This document shows, one piece after another, positions 6,998 to 12,857 of a stretch of DNA of 25,210 bases. The stretch comes from a virus. The notes under the pieces are model-generated. The model saw only the letters and a program-made list of their open reading frames with translations. It did no database searches and was not told the DNA's origin. The translations under genes and the position numbers were made by a program. Location of the stretch: positions 1 to 25,210 of the IMG/VR virus record IMGVR_UViG_3300006028_000035; one strand, 5' to 3'. Every line of letters starts with the position of its first letter. Within the stretch, counting starts at the first letter, position 1.

Positions 6998-8314
6998 CTA
7001 GATCATCTTCAGGACGGAGATTGCTTCAGGCAATACCACCTTGCCGCCGACACGAACGCGAGCCAGGTAAGCGACTTGGTTCTGAATGGCGAATAGTTCT
7101 TTGAGCGTCTGGAACGTCAGTCCTACGCGGTCAACGATCTGATAGCCTTGTCCGATGTCACCAAAGACGACGGGCAACTGACCGGCGGTGAAGGCGGGGA
7201 AGGTGCCGCCCTGATTGGGCATGTCGGGCATCTCGACTATTGGGCGACCGAACAGTGTCTCGCGGAACTCATCGCCAAAGACTGTCCATAAGGGGCGGGT
7301 CGTGGTGTCAGCGAACAGCCTGCATATACCAATCGTGGAGTTCGACATGAGCCACGTACCGGTTGCGCGGTAGCCCGATTTGCCAACGTGCATGAGTGAG
7401 ATCAGGTCGGAGGGCAAGAGCAGGTGCGAGGCGCTGGTACCGCTGAAAATGTTCATGCCGGTGTTTGAGAGCGCCGCATTGGTCAGAATGCCTTCAGGAC
7501 GCGCCACACCGTCACCAGAGATGAAGGCTAAACCTTCCTTCTGCGCGAATTGACGGGTGAGACGCTTGAGAATGTAGCCCTCTACGTCAAACACCGAGTC
7601 TTCCAGGTTTTGCCGGGACAGCTTGAGATAGCCGTTCAACTCACGCGCGTAAATCTCGATCATGCCTAGGTTCGGATCAGGGGATGCCTGGAAGCCGGTT
7701 TGCTCGTCAGACCAGAAGATATTAGTATCTGTGGTCCCCTCGCTCGGTATGAGTAGCTTCTCTCCCCCTATCGTCTGAGTGTCGGCATACGCGCGAAGTG
7801 GGCTTATAAGGAACAGTTTTTGAATGAACTTGTCACTTAAATCTGTCCCCGCAAAAAAACCTCCAAGTTCCGCAGCACCCGATACCATGACCTTTTGCTC
7901 AGGCGTGAACTGGTCCATGTTCATGTGGTTAAAATCCACATAGCTGCGCTCTTCCATCGTGAGCGCCTGCACATCGCCGCCCTTGCGCATCCACTTCTCA
8001 AGCGCTTTGGTGGCCGGAGGTTTATAGGAGCCGGCAGCGGAGCCACGATAGCCGTTGGTAGGCGGTGGGCGCTGCGCGGCAAGCTGCATTTCCTTTTGCT
8101 CAGCGACTAGCTTGCGATACTCTTTGATCTCAGCGTTAATTTGGTCATTGATCTTGTTGAGTTCAGCCCTTGCCTCCGCCGCGACGGGTCCACCTTGCGA
8201 GATCTTCGTCTCTGTCTTGGATTGCCGATCTTCGATGGTTTTGACGCGTTCGTCTAAGTGGCGATTGAGTCGATGTATCTGCTCTACGAGCTCTTTTACT
8301 TCCTCATAGGCCAT
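6998..8314 (-). CDS. Major capsid protein, HK97 fold
   Basis: This is a 438-aa shell protein. Residues 1-75 are charged coiled coil (MAYEEVKELVEQIHRLNRHL...), matching the delta/scaffolding domain removed by the prohead protease. A PPATKALEKWMRKG linker follows, and then the HK97 core: AAELGGFFAGTDLSDKFIQK, LISPLRAYADTQTIGGEKLL, DPNLGMIEIYARELNGYLKL, and FGRPIVEMPDMPNQ and VVFGDIGQGYQIVDR near the end. The start is ATG 8314 because a perfect AAGGAGG (8330-8324) lies 9 bases upstream; the frame stays open 19 codons further back, but through the hairpin. That ribosome binding site is inside the 3' arm of a 15-bp hairpin, so translation is probably regulated. Confidence 0.92.
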   Translation of the reverse strand: MAYEEVKELVEQIHRLNRHLDERVKTIEDRQSKTETKISQGGPVAAEARAELNKINDQINAEIKEYRKLVAEQKEMQLAAQRPPPTNGYRGSAAGSYKPPATKALEKWMRKGGDVQALTMEERSYVDFNHMNMDQFTPEQKVMVSGAAELGGFFAGTDLSDKFIQKLFLISPLRAYADTQTIGGEKLLIPSEGTTDTNIFWSDEQTGFQASPDPNLGMIEIYARELNGYLKLSRQNLEDSVFDVEGYILKRLTRQFAQKEGLAFISGDGVARPEGILTNAALSNTGMNIFSGTSASHLLLPSDLISLMHVGKSGYRATGTWLMSNSTIGICRLFADTTTRPLWTVFGDEFRETLFGRPIVEMPDMPNQGGTFPAFTAGQLPVVFGDIGQGYQIVDRVGLTFQTLKELFAIQNQVAYLARVRVGGKVVLPEAISVLKMI

Positions 8315-8484
8315 ATAAAAAAGCCTCCTTCTGTGGTGTTCAGAAGGAGGCTTTTCTGTTTGCTCTCTCACCTTCTGAACATAGTTTTGTTCTATGCCAG
8401 AAGGGTAGAAATCAGCGCCTTCACAGCGTTCTCTTCGATTGTTCTATTGTTAAACAGGGCGACTTACCGCGCCTGTTGCTCGCT
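8315..8484 (-). promoter_or_regulatory. Capsid mRNA leader with attenuator-like competing hairpins
   Basis: The minus-strand leader of the capsid gene has four interacting segments. Segment 1 (8404-8392) pairs with segment 2 (8384-8371) by CCTTCTG/CAGAAGG plus CATAG/CTATG. Segment 3 (8355-8341) pairs with segment 4 (8333-8319) in a perfect 15-bp stem AAAAGCCTCCTTCTG with a 7-base loop, ending in a T-rich tract just before the start codon. Segment 4 contains the capsid AAGGAGG. Segment 2 can instead pair with segment 3: GTTCAGAAGG (8380-8371) is a perfect 10-base complement of CCTTCTGAAC (8347-8338), which would disrupt the terminator-like stem. A possible 10-codon GTG-initiated leader peptide (8424-8392, MKALISTLLA) ends inside segment 1. 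The pairing is seen; regulation is inferred. Confidence 0.7.
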
Positions 8485-8490
8485 GCTCTT

Positions 8491-8499
8491 AGTATAACA
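8491..8499 (-). promoter_or_regulatory. Extended -10 promoter for the capsid gene
   Basis: TGTTATACT on the minus strand is an extended -10 element with no good -35. It sits just after the homing endonuclease stop (8505) and ~170 bases before the capsid start. It would give the capsid its own leader, separate from transcription through the upstream genes. The same TGnTATACT motif recurs elsewhere in the window. Confidence 0.5.
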
Positions 8500-8504
8500 C
8501 AAAA

Positions 8505-9203
8505 CTATCCAGATTTCTCTCTTCTTTTAACCCAGGCTAACTTCATGTTCTCTCGTGCTTCAGCAGACTTTGGCTTGCTCAATTTCTCAATATGTTCAGG
8601 AGACTTTGGCTTACCAAGATGGGCCTGTCTCTGTTTCTCTTTGGTTTCAGGAGTATGTTTCCTATTGAGCCTGGCCTGTCTTAACTTCTCGGCATGCTCA
8701 GGAGTACGTTTTGGTTTTTTCCTCCCAAGATGGGCCTGTCTCATAGCCTCAATAGCATTAGGCGAAAATCCTCTATCGAGAGCAGACTGTCTCATGTTTG
8801 CTCTGGCTTCAGGAGAGGCTTTCCTACCTTTCATGTTCTCAATCTCTTCAGGCGTATGTTTCCGGCCAAGATTGACAGGTCTTCCACGTGTTGGAGCACT
8901 GGCATCAAGAGCAATATTGAAACCCTTACGGCCAAATGGTTTGAGCTTGTTCAGCCAGTATTGTTCTCTATTTGTTGGGTCCAGAGGCAAGACTAGCTCT
9001 ACTACCTCAAATGTGAAGGCATCGGGGCCGTACTTATTCCAAGCATTTTGTAGATGTGGATTAGTGTGCTTATTTAGTCGAAGTAGATACCAATGTGCAT
9101 TTTCGCGTCTACGCAGATTGACCGCACTTCCAATGTAGATTTTCTTCGTGGGAATGCAGGTAATTTTGTATATACCTGCCGATGGGGGTATACTATGCTC
9201 CAT
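8505..9203 (-). CDS. GIY-YIG homing endonuclease with NUMOD3 repeats
   Basis: This 232-aa protein has an N-terminal GIY-YIG nuclease: AGIYKI (residues 9-14), KIYIGSA (21-27), Arg30-33 and catalytic Glu80 in REQYWLNKL. The rest is seven short NUMOD3-type DNA-binding repeats (TPEEIENMKG, SPEARANM, SPNAIEAM, TPEHAEKL, TPETKEKQ, SPEHIEKL, SAEARENM), each preceded by a Gly/Arg/Lys turn. It is a free-standing homing endonuclease that cuts genomes lacking it and spreads by repair. The gene is visibly more AT-rich than its neighbours and interrupts the usual protease-capsid pair. ATG 9203 is preferred; an in-frame GTG at 9215 is an alternative. Confidence 0.92.
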   Translation of the reverse strand: MEHSIPPSAGIYKITCIPTKKIYIGSAVNLRRRENAHWYLLRLNKHTNPHLQNAWNKYGPDAFTFEVVELVLPLDPTNREQYWLNKLKPFGRKGFNIALDASAPTRGRPVNLGRKHTPEEIENMKGRKASPEARANMRQSALDRGFSPNAIEAMRQAHLGRKKPKRTPEHAEKLRQARLNRKHTPETKEKQRQAHLGKPKSPEHIEKLSKPKSAEARENMKLAWVKRREKSG

Positions 9204-9272
9204 GACGGAACTCACTTTCTGTCATCGGGCTGGGATGTTTACGGCATCGCCAGCCACAACAATTTATACCTC

Positions 9273-9281
9273 ATTATACCA
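9273..9281 (-). promoter_or_regulatory. Extended -10 promoter for the homing endonuclease
   Basis: TGGTATAAT on the minus strand lies about 70 bases upstream of the homing endonuclease start, in the 100-base gap after the protease gene. A perfect -10 with the extended TG compensates for the lack of a -35. It suggests the mobile gene brought its own promoter. Confidence 0.5.
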
Positions 9282-9315
9282 CATCTGTCACCTTCATGCC
9301 CCTTGCAATGCGGTT

Positions 9316-10878
9316 TCACATACCACGATTAGCATTATCAGAAGCCAGTGTCAGCGTCAAGTCATGTATCAAGGAGTGGATATCCACCTCAAGTTCTTCT
9401 TTCGTCTGCGTCGGCTCACCTTCTTCTTCTTTCTGCTCAGGCACCGGGTCGTCGTCTCCGTACACTTGATACCCTGAAAGCCGGTTTTGCCCTGATGCCG
9501 CCGACGCTGAACTGAGCACCTTCCTGATATTCATGATATGCTCATCAATACCCCCAGCCGTCTTCTTGATTTCTATGTTGTGTTTTCCGAGCGCCTCAAC
9601 CGCATTGGACAATGCCCTATGATTGGCTGCTGAGAGCACACGGCCCGCCTTCACCTCTTTGGTTTCGGGGTTGTCATCGGCTGACATCATGGACGGCATA
9701 TGACCGCTATCATCGTCATCATCGTCGGGTTGCAAGAACTCGGTCATGCCCAACTCAATACCACGCTGCACGTAGGCAAGTGCGGCTGTGCTGAACTGCT
9801 TAATCGCTTTCTGTATATCCTCTTCAGGGGTATTGCCTGTGATAAACGCCTGGAGAAATTCGTTGCGCAGTGGATACCATAATTTCCACATGCCAGCAAC
9901 CCAATCTTGTTGATTGGTTTCCATGTAACTCGTAGCGTAGTCTTTACTCCATATGTCCATCGTCGCACCTTTCTCCCACGGCGGGGTCATCTTCATTTTG
10001 CTGTAATACGAGGCTATTTTCGATTTCACTCCGTCCACATCGTCGATATTCGCGCCGCCGCGAGCGCCAGAGATCACGCCTGCACAGGCAATGATACCCG
10101 CCGGGATCGCTTTCATGCTCCCGCCTGATTTGGCGACAAACGGCATTTTGCACTGACTCATGTTTTCGGGTGGGCTTTTCTCCACCCAAAAGAAGCACTG
10201 TGCCGCCTTTGACCAGTTCACGGTATCCCCCGACGTGGCCCAGGCTTGAATGTCTTTGCGGGCCTGTCCGCCATCCCAGGAGACGCCGCGTTCGGCAAGC
10301 GGCCATGACGTTTTGCCGGATGCTGAACCTTTGGCGCTATACCCCGGCCAAAAGCGCTTTACAGTTTCGACTTGAGACAAATCATTCATAGCGAACACAA
10401 CTGCACTTCCCTCCTTGATCGCAACTTCAAGCAAGTTGCGAATAGGTCGATTTGTCGCCTCATCTTTGGTCCATTCAAGCTGAATTGCGTGATAGCCCAT
10501 GCTCTGCTTTTTCATGGTGCCCAGCTTGAAACTGCTGTAGAGTTCTCTCCCCAACTGCATATCCAGGTTGAGTTGCGTCTTGGTGTATAAGCCCTTTGGC
10601 GTCTCGTCTGCCTCGAAGATACCGCCCGGTGGCAGCTGGTTATAATCGTGGTTCCACAAGTACGGCCACAGAAAATCTAAGCCTTGTGTAGATTTTCTCT
10701 TATAGCTATCCTTGAGCGTCTGCTGAAACGCACCCTTCATCGTGCGGTCATCGCCAAAGTCGATGTTGCCGATGTAGTTGAGATAGCCCTCGATAATGCC
10801 CTGCTGGTCGTTCGTGGCTTTGATCTCACCACCACCGAGGAGATATTCCTTTTTGCGGTCAATCTTTGGTACTCTCAT
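9316..10878 (-). CDS. Prohead protease with extra domain and scaffold-like C-terminus
   Basis: This 520-aa protein has three parts. Residues ~15-175 are the HK97/U35 prohead protease: IIEGYLNYIGNIDFGDDRTM, catalytic His77 in LWNHDYNQLPPG, catalytic Ser126 in MKKQSMGYH, and the closing LLEVAIKEGSAVVFAMND. Residues ~190-302 are a module with WDGGQARKDIQAWA, AAQCFFWVEKSPPENMSQCK and IASYYSKMKMTPPW. It resembles a domain I have seen appended to prohead proteases of diverse phages and whose function I cannot name. The C-terminal third has an Asp run (384-390) and helical coiled-coil-like segments (AANHRALSNAVEALGKHNIE), consistent with a scaffold fused to the protease. ATG 10878 overlaps the upstream stop. 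Confidence 0.85.
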   Translation of the reverse strand: MRVPKIDRKKEYLLGGGEIKATNDQQGIIEGYLNYIGNIDFGDDRTMKGAFQQTLKDSYKRKSTQGLDFLWPYLWNHDYNQLPPGGIFEADETPKGLYTKTQLNLDMQLGRELYSSFKLGTMKKQSMGYHAIQLEWTKDEATNRPIRNLLEVAIKEGSAVVFAMNDLSQVETVKRFWPGYSAKGSASGKTSWPLAERGVSWDGGQARKDIQAWATSGDTVNWSKAAQCFFWVEKSPPENMSQCKMPFVAKSGGSMKAIPAGIIACAGVISGARGGANIDDVDGVKSKIASYYSKMKMTPPWEKGATMDIWSKDYATSYMETNQQDWVAGMWKLWYPLRNEFLQAFITGNTPEEDIQKAIKQFSTAALAYVQRGIELGMTEFLQPDDDDDDSGHMPSMMSADDNPETKEVKAGRVLSAANHRALSNAVEALGKHNIEIKKTAGGIDEHIMNIRKVLSSASAASGQNRLSGYQVYGDDDPVPEQKEEEGEPTQTKEELEVDIHSLIHDLTLTLASDNANRGM

Positions 10879-11201
10879 ATGTCTACCCTCACAAGAGTTG
10901 TTGACCCATCCGCGTTACGTTGATACATTGGTGTGAGTTGGGGGTATTCTTGGCCCTCTACTACAGCAGGCAACTCTGGCGCTGCTACGACGATGCTCCA
11001 TTGTCTGTACGTCCATGAGTAGAAGACGCCAAGAACGGTATAGGAGGCAGGCAGCAGCAAGCGTTTGTGGACTTCGGTATACACGCCCCTATCACGCAGT
11101 ACGCCTTGAATGTCAAGCGAGTCTTCTGTAAGCACATCCTTGAACATGTCACGCCACACCGCATCCGTAATGCAAATCACGCCGCCGTGTTCATCACTCA
11201 T
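10875..11201 (-). CDS. Unknown small protein upstream of the protease
   Basis: This 108-aa protein (MSDEHGGVICITDAVWRDMF...) has a beta-rich middle (LLLPASYTVLGVFYSWTYRQ, WSIVVAAPELPAVV) and a C-terminal MYQRNADGSTTLVRVDI hairpin. It is not recognised. The strand pattern resembles small virion or host-takeover proteins but supports no assignment. AAGGTGAG precedes ATG 11201. It overlaps both neighbours (8 bases upstream, 4 bases ATGA downstream). Confidence 0.65.
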   Translation of the reverse strand: MSDEHGGVICITDAVWRDMFKDVLTEDSLDIQGVLRDRGVYTEVHKRLLLPASYTVLGVFYSWTYRQWSIVVAAPELPAVVEGQEYPQLTPMYQRNADGSTTLVRVDI

Positions 11202-11400
11202 GGCTCACCTTCTTCTTCTCATACTGCTTGTATCCATCCTGCGCTGGTGGCACGTCCTGGCAGAGCTTGACAATGGCCTCTAGCCCAGCACGTGCATCGA
11301 GGCCAGGGTCGTCACCGATGTAAATGGCGGTGCGCTTCTCTTGCTCCAATGCCTTGTGCGCGATGTCAAGTATCTGCCGTGCGAGTTCTTGTGTCGTCAT
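11194..11400 (-). CDS. Unknown 68-aa protein
   Basis: This small helical protein reads MTTQELARQILDIAHKALEQ followed by IYIGDDPGLDARAGLEAIVK and a Lys-rich C-terminus. It has no recognised domain. It is coupled to the next gene by an 8-base overlap and to the preceding gene by ATGA. Overlapping starts and stops on both sides argue that it is translated. Confidence 0.6.
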   Translation of the reverse strand: MTTQELARQILDIAHKALEQEKRTAIYIGDDPGLDARAGLEAIVKLCQDVPPAQDGYKQYEKKKVSHE

Positions 11401-11597
11401 CGGCTCATCCCTTCATTCGAGTGCGGAAGCCAACTGAGATATTCAACGTGGAAAGAGAGATGCGTTCCTTTGAGATACTCATCAAAGGGCACGCTGCCAT
11501 CGTAATCAGCAAATACTATCAATAATTCATCCCTCTCTTCTCTGGTCAGGATGTGATCAGTCATAATGACTCCTGTTGGCTGTTCTCTCGTCGTCAT
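11397..11597 (-). CDS. Unknown protein, paralogue of the 12379-12771 product
   Basis: This 66-aa protein aligns over most of its length with the N-terminal half of the 130-aa protein 1 kb upstream: REQPTGVIMTDHILT against REKPTGVIITDRILT, then YDGSVPFDEYL against YDGALPLAEYL. The conserved part before the internal Met supports the upstream ATG at 11597 (AAAGGG 7 bases before it). However, AGGAG lies 6 bases before an internal ATG at about 11564, which may be a second start. Function unknown. The gene is coupled to both neighbours by ATGA overlaps. Confidence 0.6.
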   Translation of the reverse strand: MTTREQPTGVIMTDHILTREERDELLIVFADYDGSVPFDEYLKGTHLSFHVEYLSWLPHSNEGMSR

Positions 11598-11755
11598 GGC
11601 CTGGCCCTTTCTGCTATACTACATCTGGCATCTGGTGTATTCAGAGCCTGACGTTCAGGCGTGCCCGGTGTGAAAGCATGCTGATGCACCGGCGTGTGAG
11701 TAAATCCTTGCGGGAGGACATCTTCCCGCAAGGCGTGCCGCCCGTCGTACCTCAT
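11594..11755 (-). CDS. Possible 53-aa coupled protein built on hairpin DNA
   Basis: This open frame begins with an ATG overlapping the upstream stop (ATGA at 11755-11752) and ends in another ATGA overlap with the next gene, a pattern seen throughout this operon. The product (MRYDGRHALREDVLPQGFTH..., then HQHAFTPGTPERQALNTP) is rich in Pro, His and Thr and not recognised. AAAGGAG lies further upstream than usual, about 11 bases. The DNA contains three tandem hairpins, so the stretch may serve as structured RNA instead of, or as well as, coding. Confidence 0.4.
   Translation of the reverse strand: MRYDGRHALREDVLPQGFTHTPVHQHAFTPGTPERQALNTPDARCSIAERARP
11646..11733. repeat. Three tandem hairpins sharing a GGCGTG or AGGCGTG edge
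   Basis: Three adjacent inverted repeats occur. GCCTGA/TCAGGC (11646-11660, 3-base loop) and CCGGTG/CACCGG (11665-11692) are followed by CCTTGCGGGA/TCCCGCAAGG (11706-11733, 8-base loop). Each 3' arm runs into GGCGTG on the plus strand. Upstream on the plus strand is the extended -10 sequence TGCTATACT (11612-11620), so a plus-strand RNA is possible. On the minus strand the same stems would lie inside the small coupled gene. Confidence 0.55.
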
Positions 11756-11934
11756 GGTTGCACCAACTCCTTTTGAGCGGCCCACTTGACCAGGCACGCC
11801 TTCGAACAAAAGTGATGCTCTACCTCCAAGCCAGAGGGCTTATGCTGAATGGTGGTGATCCACTCAGGCGGCAGTATGTATTGGGCATCGTGCTTTTTCT
11901 CGCACACATCGCACTGGATAAATTCAACTCTCAT
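11752..11934 (-). CDS. Small zinc-finger-like protein (CxxC...HxC...C)
   Basis: This 60-aa protein has CDVCEKKH (Cys8, Cys11) and EVEHHFCSKACLVKWA near the end, giving a four-ligand Cys/His site of the FCS/MYM-like kind used for protein contact or nucleic-acid binding. The start ATG overlaps the stop of the preceding 56-aa gene (ATGA), with GGGGGTAG upstream, and its stop overlaps the next. Target unknown. Confidence 0.7.
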   Translation of the reverse strand: MRVEFIQCDVCEKKHDAQYILPPEWITTIQHKPSGLEVEHHFCSKACLVKWAAQKELVQP

Positions 11935-12101
11935 GGTGCTACCCCCAAATCATCACTTGCCTCAGAGACATCGAGATCAAGTACATCGGCAATCCTCCAA
12001 AGAAGATATTGTTTATGATGTGCGCCATCGGTCTGCAATGCTTGAATGAGCAACCCCTTGATTGCTTCGTCATCCAGGGTTGTTCTTTGTTCTTCACTCA
12101 T
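11931..12101 (-). CDS. Unknown 56-aa protein (short gene)
   Basis: This is a complete 56-codon gene easily missed because of its size. The product starts MSEEQRTTLDDEAIKGLLIQ, continues ALQTDGAHHKQYLLWRIADV and ends DLGVAP. It is helical and acidic. GAGGTGAAG lies 5 bases before ATG 12101, and the stop overlaps the next ATG (ATGA). Nothing in the sequence reveals its role. Its neighbours share similar MSE- starts, suggesting recent duplications of the translation start region. Confidence 0.7.
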   Translation of the reverse strand: MSEEQRTTLDDEAIKGLLIQALQTDGAHHKQYLLWRIADVLDLDVSEASDDLGVAP

Positions 12102-12110
12102 CGCTTCACC

Positions 12111-12386
12111 TCAATCGTTCTTATGGCTATTGATATGCCTGATGATGGCCAACTCTTGCTTTTGCGCGGCCTTTGCCGTCTGCACAATCTCCAGTAAGAG
12201 TTGCGGGCGGCTGAGTACCCACTGTTTCGCCAATGCGTCCATCGTCTCATCGGGCAGGCCCAAATTGACCGGATACGAGCAATTGAGCATCACGCCTTGC
12301 GGCAACACCTGGATGGACAATTGCACCTGACCCTGTTGTGGTTGTGGCGGATCTGCGTCTACCACCTTGCCGTTGTCTTCACTCAT
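12111..12386 (-). CDS. Unknown 91-aa protein
   Basis: The product begins MSEDNGKVVDADPPQPQQGQ, a proline/glutamine-rich lead. It is followed by a beta-like segment (VQLSIQVLPQGVMLNCSYPV) and a helical end (LLLEIVQTAKAAQKQELAII). GGAGG is 8 bases before ATG 12386, inside the last codons of the upstream gene (8-base overlap). Unrecognised. Confidence 0.65.
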   Translation of the reverse strand: MSEDNGKVVDADPPQPQQGQVQLSIQVLPQGVMLNCSYPVNLGLPDETMDALAKQWVLSRPQLLLEIVQTAKAAQKQELAIIRHINSHKND

Positions 12387-12771
12387 CGTTTAGCCCTCCT
12401 TGCTCCTTTGCTATCTTCTCTAAGGTTTCACGTTCCTGCTCTAGCCATGCCAGGAGCGATAAGGCTTGCTTTGCACTTAACAGCACATTTTCAGCGCCTT
12501 GATCCCTAATCTCTATATCGTTGTAGTGCCACGCAACGGCATGCCCGCGATATGGGGCATTTTCAAGCGTTCCATCATGCTTCTCGGGTTCCCTAAAGGT
12601 GCGATACTCAATGCCAATAGATAGACGCTTTTCGAGATATTCAGCAAGAGGTAACGCCCCATCATACTCTCGAACCGCCTGCGACACCTCCGCAAACTCT
12701 CTTTCTGTCAGAATGCGATCAGTGATAATCACTCCTGTTGGCTTCTCTCTTGCATGCTTAGGTTCGTCCAT
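12379..12771 (-). CDS. Unknown protein, long paralogue of the 11397-11597 product
   Basis: This 130-aa protein reads MDEPKHAREKPTGVIITDRI, then LTEREFAEVSQAVREYDGAL. Its N-terminal ~60 residues match the 66-aa protein at 11397-11597. Matches in third codon positions are often silent (GAA/GAG, GTC/GTG, ACC/ACA), so selection is on protein. The extra C-terminal part (DIEIRDQGAENVLLSAKQAL...) is helical and unique. AAGGAG lies about 10 bases before ATG 12771. Function unknown. Confidence 0.65.
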   Translation of the reverse strand: MDEPKHAREKPTGVIITDRILTEREFAEVSQAVREYDGALPLAEYLEKRLSIGIEYRTFREPEKHDGTLENAPYRGHAVAWHYNDIEIRDQGAENVLLSAKQALSLLAWLEQERETLEKIAKEQGGLNDE

Positions 12772-12857
12772 ATGCTATACTCTCCTTGAGGCTTCAAGCG
12801 TTGAGGCAGGGGCAACCATGTACGCACGGTCTCTTGGCACCTGCCTTGCTCACTCAT
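12729..12857 (-). CDS. Possible 42-aa protein overlapping the portal stop
   Basis: An ATG overlapping the portal stop codon (ATGA, 12857-12854) opens a 42-codon frame, MSEQGRCQETVRTWLPLPQR and on to RSQQE. It ends inside the next gene. The coupling and MSE- start resemble neighbouring short genes, but the composition is unremarkable and it overlaps the start of the next gene by 43 bases. It may be a shadow. Confidence 0.3.
   Translation of the reverse strand: MSEQGRCQETVRTWLPLPQRLKPQGEYSIWTNLSMQERSQQE

Noticed and set aside
8315-9315. Group I intron hosting the GIY-YIG gene
   Set aside because: Neither flanking gene is split, both have complete starts and stops, and no conserved intron core was recognised; a free-standing homing gene fits better.
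11646-11733. CRISPR array
   Set aside because: The hairpins differ in sequence and spacing, and there are no regular direct repeats with unique spacers.
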